This document shows, one piece after another, positions 1 to 5,176 of a stretch of DNA of 5,176 bases (position 1 is the first letter of the stretch; each line of letters opens with the position of its first letter). This DNA comes from Terriglobia bacterium. Its GTDB lineage: Bacteria > Acidobacteriota > Terriglobia > UBA7540. The position numbers were made by a program, and so were the translations under genes. The stretch covers positions 1 through 5,176 of the forward strand of contig JASHYZ010000356.1 in NCBI GenBank assembly GCA_030042795.1. Reading direction: 5' to 3'. The notes beneath the pieces are model-generated. The model was given only the letters and a program-made list of their open reading frames with translations, was not told the DNA's origin and made no database searches.

Positions 1-2
1 AC

Positions 3-221
3 ACCGACAAGGAGGAGGGCACCGTAGCCTTCAGATTGGTGGAGAGCCGCGGCGCCTCGGAGCCGTTTGTCGTCTGCGAAATCGTGAGTCCCATCCAGAT
101 GAAGGCACCCCGGGAAGGCAGCCGCGTGCGCGTATTCGGCGTGGCTCGCTACGACGCTCAAGCGGATCGCAAGTGGTACGAAGTGAATCCGGTGTTCCAT
201 ATTGCCCCGCTGGGCCGCTGA
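3..221 (+). CDS. C-terminal part of a small OB-fold-like protein (start outside window)
   Basis: The frame is open from position 3 to the TGA at 219-221, giving 72 residues with no stop. The beginning of the gene is missing. Seen directly: alternating beta-strand-like stretches (TVAFRLVES, PFVVCEIVSP), then GSRVRVFGVARYD (residues 39-51 of the visible part), then KWYEVNPVFHI (57-67). A 'V-x-V-x-G-x-x-x-x-D ... W-x-E-v/i-x-P-V' ending is typical of small bacterial OB-fold domains, in which the 'E-(V/I/L)-(H/N)-PV' strand closes the barrel. I therefore infer an OB-fold domain, possibly nucleic-acid or ligand binding, but I cannot name the family or the partner. A TTG at 36 and a GTG at 39 are possible starts, but the strand pattern continues upstream of them, so a start before the window is more likely. 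It ends convergently with glgX, 83 bp away. Coding status is fairly sure; the fold is tentative and the function unknown. Confidence 0.55.
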   Translation, partial: TDKEEGTVAFRLVESRGASEPFVVCEIVSPIQMKAPREGSRVRVFGVARYDAQADRKWYEVNPVFHIAPLGR

Positions 222-241
222 CCAGTGGAAGAAACCCAAAG

Positions 242-260
242 CAGCTCTGAAAGAGGGCTG
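242..260. terminator. Weak hairpin in the convergent gap (possible terminator)
   Basis: In the 83-bp gap between the convergent gene ends (222-304), 242-248 (CAGCTCT) can pair with 254-260 (AGGGCTG) around a 5-nt loop, with one G-U pair on the plus strand. On the minus strand that pair becomes an A-C mismatch, but the sequence just downstream there (complement of 223-241) is T-rich: CTTTGGGTTTCTTCC. A second small G+C stem, GGGC-CGAA-GCCC, lies at 273-284. Neither has a clean uridine run, so an intrinsic terminator for either gene is only a possibility. Nothing else is recognisable in the gap. Confidence 0.22.
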
Positions 261-304
261 GTACTCGTCCCCGGGCCGAAGCCCAAAGCGCGGCCGGTTC
301 CCAG

Positions 305-2353
305 CTATTTCCGAATCAGGACTACCACCGACCGCGGACCGAGCTGATAGCTCATGCTCTCAAGCCGCTGTTCCTTTCCTGGCTCGCAGAAGTCCTTCGG
401 GCTCGGCAGGCCGGTATCCACCACACGGCACCAGTCGCCAGGTTCTCCCTCCTGCACGACGAAGGGCAGCTCCTCCCAGTACGTGTTGATCATCACGTAG
501 AGGTCGCTGTCATCTTGGGAGGCGCCGCGAAGACAGAAGGCCAGAGCACGGGATTCGAAGGAGAGATCGGGCGCTGCGCCAACGCCGTACCAGGACACGT
601 CTTCCCGCCAGAAGCGGCTTCTGCCAAGCGAAGGATGCGCTTTGCGGAAGGCGATCATATTCTTGAAGAAGCGGAAGATGTCACGATTCTTCTCCAGCAG
701 GCTCCAGTCAAGCCAGGTGGTTGCGTTATCCTGATTATAGGGATTGTTGTTGCCACGCTGCGTGTTCAGAAATTCATCGCCGGCGGCGAACATGGGCGTT
801 CCGTTCGAAAGAAAAAGGAGGCAGCAGAAGTTCTTCACCTGGCGCTTGCGCAGTTCTACTATTTCGGCCGGGACGTCCTCGTTCCCTTCCCAGCCGCAAT
901 TCCAGCTCAGGTTGTAATCGGTTCCGTCCCGGTTGTTCTCTCCGTTGGCCTCATTGTGCTTCTGGTTGTAAGAAACCAGGTCATAGAGGCAGAATCCGTC
1001 ATGGCAGGTGATAAAGTTCACGCTTTGGTACGCGTGGTAGGCGTTCATGAGGTCGTCCGGGAACAAGTCGTTGCTGCCGTAAATGCGGGCCATGGCGGCT
1101 GCAACCATACCGGGATCTCCGCGGACGAAGGCTCGCAGGTCATCGCGGAACTTGCCGTTCCATTGCAGCCAGGAAGTTCCCGGAAAGCTGCGTCCCAGCT
1201 CGTAGGTCGCCGGGTCCCAAGCCTCGGCGATAAGACGGAGCCTGCCGGGCTCGGCCAGACTACTGATGCCGGCGATCAAGGGCGGATCATGCAGATTGAG
1301 CGAACCATCTTCGTTGCGCGTGAATATTGAGGCCAGGTCGAAGCGAAACCCATCCACGTGCATCTCCTGCGCCCAAAAACGCAGGCTGTCAAAGATCATC
1401 TTGCGGACGTAACGGTGGGCGCAGTTGAAGGTGTTGCCAGTGCCGGTGTCGTTGCGATAATGAATCCCGTCCGGCTGCAAAAGATAGTAGGTGGCGTTGT
1501 CAATGCCGCGAAAGCTGTATGTGGGTCCGGCTTCGTCTCCTTCGGCTGTGTGGTTGTAGACCACGTCCAGGATCACCTCAATTCCGGCGGCGTGCAGGGC
1601 CTTTACCATACTTCGGAACTCGCGAACCACCTCTCCCGTAGATTCGGCGACCGCGTATTCATGATGAGGTGAGAAGAAGTTCAGCGGCATGTAGCCCCAA
1701 TAGCTGCCTTCCTGGACGTCCTGCTGGAACACGGGGAGCAGTTCCACCGCCGTAATCCCCAGCTCCTTCAGGTACGGGATCTTCTCGATGAGTCCCGCGT
1801 AGGTGCCTCTCTTTTCCGAAGAGACGCCTGAGTTAGCCCTGTTTGTGAAACCACGAACATGCAGCTCGTAAATGACGGTGTCGGAGGTGTGGGTGGGGCG
1901 CGCTTCACCCCGCCGGTCGAAGACATGGTTGGCGATCAGCATTCCCAGCGGAGCCCGGCCAGCGTTGCTTGCTCCCGGAATTCGCGCTGCATCGCGGCTA
2001 AAGTGCTCCGGACGGAAGATGGCCCGCGCGTAAGGGTCCACCAGGATTTTTTGATTGTCGAAGCGGTTGCCGCTCCCAGGCTCGTTGGGCCCGCTCACTG
2101 TATACGCGTAGTATCTCGCCCCGGCAATGGAATCTCCCTTCAAGCGGCAATGCCAAACCTGGCCGGACTTGTTCACCACCGGGTCGAATTTGTAGGTGTA
2201 CTGGGGGTGAACAACATCACTTTCCATGTAAAGGAGAAGGGTGACGTCGGTGGCGTTCTTCGAATAAAGGGCAAAGTTGTAAGCTTCTTCTGCCGGAATC
2301 CAGGCCACCCCGAGCGGCGATGGCGAACCTTCCCTGCCAGTCCAGTTATCCAT
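305..2353 (-). CDS. glgX: Glycogen debranching enzyme / isoamylase-type GH13 protein (GlgX)
   Basis: Cytoplasmic glycoside hydrolase predicted to hydrolyse alpha-1,6 branch linkages in glycogen or limit dextrins, working with glycogen phosphorylase in glycogen breakdown. The 682-aa length fits the GlgX/TreX/isoamylase group. Seen directly: an N-terminal CBM48-like domain (about 1-150) opening with SPLGVAW and NFALYSKNATDV, then a GH13 barrel. The four conserved GH13 regions are present: DVVYNH (263-268), GFRFD with nucleophile Asp339, IAEAW with acid/base Glu377, and TCHDG with Asp452. The group signature NEANGENNRDG (467-477) follows, then a beta-sandwich C-terminus. No key residue is missing. 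Start choice: in this frame the ATG at 2353-2351 is the first start after an in-frame TAG at 2383-2381, and it sits just before the conserved PLG motif. There is no clear Shine-Dalgarno upstream. It is divergent from padR, and no other glycogen gene is visible. GlgX versus isoamylase substrate preference cannot be decided from sequence. Confidence 0.95.
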   Translation of the reverse strand: MDNWTGREGSPSPLGVAWIPAEEAYNFALYSKNATDVTLLLYMESDVVHPQYTYKFDPVVNKSGQVWHCRLKGDSIAGARYYAYTVSGPNEPGSGNRFDNQKILVDPYARAIFRPEHFSRDAARIPGASNAGRAPLGMLIANHVFDRRGEARPTHTSDTVIYELHVRGFTNRANSGVSSEKRGTYAGLIEKIPYLKELGITAVELLPVFQQDVQEGSYWGYMPLNFFSPHHEYAVAESTGEVVREFRSMVKALHAAGIEVILDVVYNHTAEGDEAGPTYSFRGIDNATYYLLQPDGIHYRNDTGTGNTFNCAHRYVRKMIFDSLRFWAQEMHVDGFRFDLASIFTRNEDGSLNLHDPPLIAGISSLAEPGRLRLIAEAWDPATYELGRSFPGTSWLQWNGKFRDDLRAFVRGDPGMVAAAMARIYGSNDLFPDDLMNAYHAYQSVNFITCHDGFCLYDLVSYNQKHNEANGENNRDGTDYNLSWNCGWEGNEDVPAEIVELRKRQVKNFCCLLFLSNGTPMFAAGDEFLNTQRGNNNPYNQDNATTWLDWSLLEKNRDIFRFFKNMIAFRKAHPSLGRSRFWREDVSWYGVGAAPDLSFESRALAFCLRGASQDDSDLYVMINTYWEELPFVVQEGEPGDWCRVVDTGLPSPKDFCEPGKEQRLESMSYQLGPRSVVVLIRK

Positions 2354-2397
2354 AGGCGTTTCGCATGAGCGCGCAAGTTGCTAAGGCGCCTGTGCGT

Positions 2398-2427
2398 AGC
2401 TTAGGGTTTCTTCCGGTTTAGTGTCCA
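2398..2427 (-). promoter_or_regulatory. Candidate glgX promoter
   Basis: Read on the minus strand, TGGACA (complement of 2422-2427) matches the sigma-70 -35 box at five of six positions. After an 18-bp spacer comes TAAGCT (complement of 2398-2403), which keeps only the T, A and final T of the -10 box. Transcription would start near 2391 and leave a leader of about 38 nt before the glgX ATG. The -10 match is poor and acidobacterial promoters are little characterised, so this is a candidate only. Confidence 0.25.
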
Positions 2428-2455
2428 GCTTTCACAGCAGATGAGAGGCAATCCG

Positions 2456-2511
2456 CAAGAGGCAAGAGCCAAAAGGCAAGAGACAGTAAGAGAAGGGCTC
2501 TTGGCTCTTGC
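2456..2511. repeat. Inverted array of 7-bp tandem repeats (CAAGAG-type)
   Basis: Four consecutive heptads begin CAAGAG or a one-base variant at 2456, 2463, 2470 (CAAAAG) and 2477. Two heptads in the opposite orientation (CTCTTG) follow at 2498 and 2505. The two strand orientations are separated by 14 bp of degenerate sequence, so all units stay in the same register of seven. As a consequence 2461-2472 (GGCAAGAGCCAA) is perfectly complementary to 2501-2512, giving a 12-bp stem around a 28-nt loop. It lies in the divergent glgX/padR region, between the candidate glgX promoter and the padR start. There is no T-run, so it does not look like a terminator. It could be a short-tandem-repeat element, a protein-binding site array or a structured leader; I do not recognise a named family. 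Confidence 0.75.
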
Positions 2512-2552
2512 CTTTCTCTCACCTCCAACACTCCTACCTTCTATTGCTTTCC

Positions 2553-2579
2553 CATATGACTTGTGCCATGCTCCATATG
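2553..2579 (+). promoter_or_regulatory. Paired CATATG sites, candidate PadR operator
   Basis: The self-complementary hexamer CATATG occurs at 2553-2558 and again at 2574-2579. The copies are 21 bp apart centre to centre, about two helical turns, and have similar flanks (CCCATATG and TCCATATGG). The second copy ends 10 bp before the padR Shine-Dalgarno. PadR proteins are dimeric and often bind dyad sites in their own promoters, so an autoregulatory operator is a reasonable inference. The pair does not match the ATGT-N8-ACAT form described for some PadR proteins. No convincing -35/-10 pair is visible for padR; TTGCTT at 2544-2549 is the best -35-like hexamer. Confidence 0.3.
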
Positions 2580-2589
2580 GCCATCCAAT

Positions 2590-2595
2590 AGGAGG
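2590..2595 (+). promoter_or_regulatory. padR ribosome binding site
   Basis: A perfect AGGAGG lies three bases before the ATG at 2599. The spacing is shorter than usual, but the match decides the start: the longer reading from a GTG at 2563 would place this site inside the coding region and add 12 residues (PCSIWPSNRR type) unlike PadR N-termini. Confidence 0.8.
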
Positions 2596-2598
2596 ATT

Positions 2599-2937
2599 AT
2601 GGGTGACAAAACGGACGTATGGCAAGGAACTTTGGCGCTGATGGTGCTGAAGACCCTCGAAGCGATGGGTCCGCTTCACGGTTACGGGATTGCCCGCCGC
2701 ATTGAGCAGACCAGCGGCAATCGGTTGCTGATTAACTACGGAACCCTTTACCCCGCGCTTCTCAAGCTTGAGCAGGAAGGGTATATCGCCTGCGAGTGGG
2801 GCGTGTCGGACAGCAAGCGCAAGGCCAAGTATTACCGGCTCACGCGCGCCGGGCACAAACAACTCGAGAGAGAAGCGAAGCAATGGGAGCAGGCCACTGC
2901 CATCGTGGCGAGGTTCCTGGCGCCGGAGGAACGATAG
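2599..2937 (+). CDS. PadR-family transcriptional regulator, acidobacterial ADOP-associated type
   Basis: A 112-aa DNA-binding protein, about the usual length for the short PadR subfamily that accompanies duplicated permeases in Acidobacteria. Seen directly: an N-terminal DKTDVWQGTLALMVLKTL helix (3-20), the LHGYGIARRIEQ helix (26-37), and the recognition-helix stretch NYGTLYPALLKLEQEGYI (46-63). A winged strand pair with the basic segment KRKAKYYRLTRAG (73-85) follows, then a C-terminal helix EREAKQWEQATAIVARFL (90-107) that would form the dimer. The LYPAL-LE-GY and YYLT-GK/R motifs are diagnostic of PadR. Family knowledge: these are mostly repressors that bind as dimers and often respond to small aromatic or amphipathic compounds; the ligand here is unknown. 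It precedes the permease by 83 bp on the same strand, so co-transcription and control of the permease are likely. The ATG is fixed by a perfect AGGAGG. Confidence 0.95.
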   Translation: MGDKTDVWQGTLALMVLKTLEAMGPLHGYGIARRIEQTSGNRLLINYGTLYPALLKLEQEGYIACEWGVSDSKRKAKYYRLTRAGHKQLEREAKQWEQATAIVARFLAPEER

Positions 2938-2943
2938 GGAAAT

Positions 2944-3003
2944 TCGAAACTCGAATTTCGAAACTCGCGAGCCAACCACCGAATTTCGGTTTTCGAGTTT
3001 CGA
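2944..3003. repeat. Inverted array of 7-bp repeats (TCGAAAC-type) forming a long hairpin
   Basis: Heptads TCGAAAC, TCGAATT, TCGAAAC and TCGCGAG run in step from 2944 to 2971. After an 11-bp spacer the complementary orientation follows as ATTTCGG, TTTTCGA and GTTTCGA (2983-3003). The outer 12 bp (2944-2955 with 2992-3003) pair perfectly. Extended inward, 2944-2966 and 2981-3003 match at 19 of 23 positions around a 14-nt loop. The element fills most of the 83-bp padR-permease gap and ends 17 bp before the permease ATG. No T-run follows, so it is not an obvious terminator. If transcribed it would be a strong mRNA hairpin that could uncouple the two genes' expression. Confidence 0.75.
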
Positions 3004-3009
3004 TCTCAT

Positions 3010-3017
3010 GGTGAGGA
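3010..3017 (+). promoter_or_regulatory. Permease ribosome binding site
   Basis: GGTGAGGA precedes the ATG at 3021. GGTGA (3010-3014, six bases from the start) and GAGGA (3013-3017, three bases) can each pair with the 16S rRNA tail. An in-frame TGA at 3012-3014 excludes any earlier start. The ATG at 3008 is in another frame. Confidence 0.6.
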
Positions 3018-3020
3018 CTC

Positions 3021-5176
3021 ATGCGACAACTACGAGCCTGGTTGCAGCGATTGGGCGCTCTGCGCCACAGGCGGCAGCGCGAGCACGACTTATCAACCGA
3101 ACTTGAAAGCCACCTCCAGATGCATATCGAAGACAACCTGTGCGCAGGCATGAGTCCCGCGGAAGCGCGGCGACAGGCGCTCATCAAGCTCGGCGGCGTG
3201 GAGCAAGTGAAAGAGAACTATCGCGAGCGTCGCGGCCTTCCCGTGCTGGAGACGCTGCTCCAGGACCTTCGCTACGCTTTGCGAATGCTGCGCAGGAATC
3301 CCGGATTCACGGCTGTGGCTGTGCTGTCGCTCGCGCTCGGTATCGGCGCCAACGCCTTGGTCTTCAGCGTGGTCAACGCGCTGCTGCTGCGCCCGCTTCC
3401 GGTGGAGCGCCCGGACCAGTTGTTTTTTCTCGAAACCAAGGATTCCGGGTTCACGCAGTCTTTTCCCAATTACAGGGACCTTCGCGATCGCAACCAGGCC
3501 TTTTCCGGACTGGTCGGATACCGGGTCGCACCGATGGAGCTGGAATCAACTGCTGGTGCCACGCGCGTCTGGGGCTTGCTGGCCACCGGCAATTATTTTG
3601 ACGTGCTCGGCGTGCAACCGATGATGGGCCGGTTTTTCCATCAGGCCGACGATTTGCATCCTCGCGAAAGCCCTTACGCCGTGCTGAGCTACAACTCGTG
3701 GCGGGGTCGGTTCGGCGGCGATCCTGCAATCGTCGGCAAGATCGTCCGCATCAATCGTCTGCCTTACACCGTGCTCGGCGTGGCCCCGGCCGATTTTCAC
3801 GGCACCGAGCTATGGTATTGGCCCGAGATCTGGGTGCCGATGATGATGGAGCCGCAGATCGAAGCATACTCCGGAACGGGCTGGCTTGATGAAAGAAGTG
3901 ACTGGAACACATTCGTGCTTGGTCGGCTCAAGCCCGGCGTATCCAAGACTGAAGCGCTGGCCAATTTGAGCACCATCGGCAACGAGCTTGCCCGAGAGTA
4001 CCCGAACAATGACGAAGGGTTGCAGTTCAAGCTGGCCAAGCCGGGACTGGTTGGCGATTACATTGGGGGTCCCACCAAGGCGTTCACGCTCGGTGTGCTT
4101 GGCCTGGCAGCTCTGGTGTTGCTGGCGGCCTGCGCCAATCTGGCCAGCCTGCTGACGGCGCGCGCTGCCGACCGGCAACGCGAGATCGCGATCCGCCTGT
4201 CAATCGGCGCTCAGCGCAGCCGCGTGGTCCGCCAGGTGCTGACCGAGACGTTAGTGCTGTCACTTGCCGGCGGTGCAGTGGGATACGTGCTGGCCTTCAT
4301 CTTGTCTCAAGCTCTCAGCCGCTGGCACGCTCCAATGGATTTCCCGGTACAGTTGAACGTCAACCCGGACTGGCGCGTGTTTCTGTTTGCCTGTGTGGTT
4401 TCAATCCTCGCTGCCGCCTTATTCGGCGCCGCTCCCGCCTGGCGGGCTTCAAAGACTGACGCGAATGCGGTTCTCAAAGGCGCTGCTACAAAATGGGGTC
4501 GAAGACGGCTGGCCTTTCGTGACCTGCTGGTGGTCCTGCAAGTGAGCCTGTGTTTCGTGCTCGTTGCCGCCTGCATGCTCTCCCTGCGCGGCCTTCAACA
4601 GGCGCTGAAAATGCGCCTCGGCTTTGAGCCGGAAGACGTCTCGGTGGTAGGGTTTGATCTCGGCCTTGCCGGTTACTCCGACGAAAAAGCTCGATCGTTC
4701 CAGCAACGTGTTCTCGAATCCGTCAGAGAATTGCCGGGAGTGCGCTCCGCCGCTTATTCCAATTCTGTCCCGCTAAGCATCGACCAGTCTTCCACGAGTG
4801 TTTATCCGCCGGACAAGACGACGCCTCGACCTTCGGACGGCATAAGCGCTAAGTTTTACCAGATCGCGCCCGGATTTTTTGCCACCATGGGCACGAAGCT
4901 CCTGGCCGGCCGAGATTTCACCTGGCATGATGACGCCAAATCTCCGCGCGTGGCCATCGTCAACGTGGCCTTCGCCAAGCAGGTTCTGCATTCCGAAAAT
5001 CCTGTCGGTAAGAGTTTTCGTCACGGAGAGCTGGTGCAAGTCGTCGGCGTGGTCGAAGACGGCAAATACGAAAGCCTCACCGAGTCCCGGGTCCCCGTGG
5101 TCTTCTGGCCGATCCTGCAATCCCCCAACTCGACCACGGTGGTTGAGGTTCGTTCATCGCTCCCGGCGCCACAGAT
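3021..5176 (+). CDS. ADOP-type duplicated FtsX/MacB-like permease (3' end outside window)
   Basis: Inner-membrane protein of the acidobacterial duplicated orphan permease group. The frame is open for 718 codons to the window edge; the family usually runs to about 800-900 residues, so the second FtsX domain is missing here. Seen directly: a cytoplasmic helical prefix (1-73) with ELESHLQMHIED and MSPAEARRQALIKLGG; DLRYALRMLRRNPGFT (82-97) leading into TM1 (about 96-118); a MacB-like periplasmic core (about 124-350) with NYFDVLGVQPMMGRFF (191-206). FtsX domain 1 follows, with helices near 354-378, 410-428 and 454-473 and the loop REIAIRLSIGAQRSRVVRQ (387-405). After a TM near 501-522, a second core begins; FFATMGTKLLAGRDFT (619-634) and VAIVNVAFAKQ (644-654) mirror the first core, showing the duplication. 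No ATPase or Walker motif is present. Substrate unknown; export or mechanotransmission as in MacB is only an analogy. Probably controlled by the upstream PadR. Confidence 0.95.
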   Translation, partial: MRQLRAWLQRLGALRHRRQREHDLSTELESHLQMHIEDNLCAGMSPAEARRQALIKLGGVEQVKENYRERRGLPVLETLLQDLRYALRMLRRNPGFTAVAVLSLALGIGANALVFSVVNALLLRPLPVERPDQLFFLETKDSGFTQSFPNYRDLRDRNQAFSGLVGYRVAPMELESTAGATRVWGLLATGNYFDVLGVQPMMGRFFHQADDLHPRESPYAVLSYNSWRGRFGGDPAIVGKIVRINRLPYTVLGVAPADFHGTELWYWPEIWVPMMMEPQIEAYSGTGWLDERSDWNTFVLGRLKPGVSKTEALANLSTIGNELAREYPNNDEGLQFKLAKPGLVGDYIGGPTKAFTLGVLGLAALVLLAACANLASLLTARAADRQREIAIRLSIGAQRSRVVRQVLTETLVLSLAGGAVGYVLAFILSQALSRWHAPMDFPVQLNVNPDWRVFLFACVVSILAAALFGAAPAWRASKTDANAVLKGAATKWGRRRLAFRDLLVVLQVSLCFVLVAACMLSLRGLQQALKMRLGFEPEDVSVVGFDLGLAGYSDEKARSFQQRVLESVRELPGVRSAAYSNSVPLSIDQSSTSVYPPDKTTPRPSDGISAKFYQIAPGFFATMGTKLLAGRDFTWHDDAKSPRVAIVNVAFAKQVLHSENPVGKSFRHGELVQVVGVVEDGKYESLTESRVPVVFWPILQSPNSTTVVEVRSSLPAPQ

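Noticed and set aside
9..15. AAGGAGG resembling a ribosome binding site near the left edge
   Set aside because: No ATG, GTG or TTG follows at a usable distance; the sequence encodes Lys-Glu-Glu within the partial OB-fold-like gene.
515..1330. 271-aa open frame on the plus strand inside glgX
   Set aside because: It is antisense to the conserved catalytic part of glgX. Its translation is low-complexity (Val/Gly/Ala rich) with no recognisable motif, as expected from the complement of a G+C-rich gene.
1859..2368. 169-aa open frame on the plus strand over the 5' part of glgX
   Set aside because: Fully antisense to the CBM48 region of glgX, with no start signal or family resemblance; a shadow frame.
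2563..2598. Longer padR start at the GTG at 2563
   Set aside because: It would run through the CATATG site and the perfect AGGAGG and add residues unlike PadR proteins; the ATG at 2599 is better.
2456..3003. CRISPR array or insertion sequence as explanation for the repeats
   Set aside because: Units are only 7 bp with no unique spacers of constant length, and there is no transposase, terminal repeat or target duplication.
2401..3009. 202-aa open frame on the minus strand across padR and both repeat arrays
   Set aside because: It is antisense to a clear PadR gene. Its N-terminal repetitive peptide (SKFEFRIS type) is just translated hairpin repeat, a common source of spurious proteins.
3140..3601. 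153-aa plus-strand frame within the permease gene
   Set aside because: It overlaps the permease in another frame; the permease frame shows continuous conserved motifs, while this one is Arg/Ala/Gly-rich noise.
4307..5120. Minus-strand frames of 85-115 aa opposite the permease
   Set aside because: All lie antisense to conserved FtsX/MacB-like sequence and have no ribosome binding site or recognisable domain.

Overview
The window looks like chromosomal DNA from an Acidobacteriota (acidobacterial) genome, probably a soil lineage. The main reason is the gene pair at 2599-5176. It is a short PadR-family regulator followed by a long FtsX/MacB-type permease with an N-terminal prefix domain and an internally duplicated layout. 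This arrangement is the hallmark of the lineage-expanded 'ADOP' (acidobacterial duplicated orphan permease) cassettes. The G+C-rich codon usage fits this. The assignment rests on family recognition, not on a search.

Layout, left to right. (1) Positions 3-221, plus strand: the last 72 codons of a small protein that resembles an OB-fold domain; its start lies outside the window. (2) 222-304: a short gap between convergent gene ends, with a weak hairpin. (3) 305-2353, minus strand: a complete glycogen debranching enzyme / isoamylase-type GH13 protein (GlgX, 682 aa) with all catalytic residues visible. (4) 2354-2598: a divergent intergenic region. It holds a candidate glgX promoter, a 7-bp tandem repeat array arranged as an inverted repeat, and two CATATG hexamers 21 bp apart just before the padR ribosome binding site. 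(5) 2599-2937, plus strand: a complete PadR regulator of 112 aa. (6) 2938-3020: a gap containing a second 7-bp-period array, again inverted into a long imperfect hairpin. (7) 3021-5176, plus strand: the first 718 codons of the duplicated permease, cut by the window end.

Functionally there are two units. One is a carbohydrate-storage enzyme that removes alpha-1,6 branches from glycogen or limit dextrins. The other is a regulator-permease cassette transcribed away from it, in which PadR probably represses its own promoter and hence the permease. No ATPase partner for the permease is visible here. The two units share only the divergent control region, and nothing in the sequence links their roles.

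The least explained signal is the pair of heptad-periodic, inverted tandem arrays (2456-2511 and 2944-3003). They have different unit sequences but the same architecture, and they bracket the padR gene.
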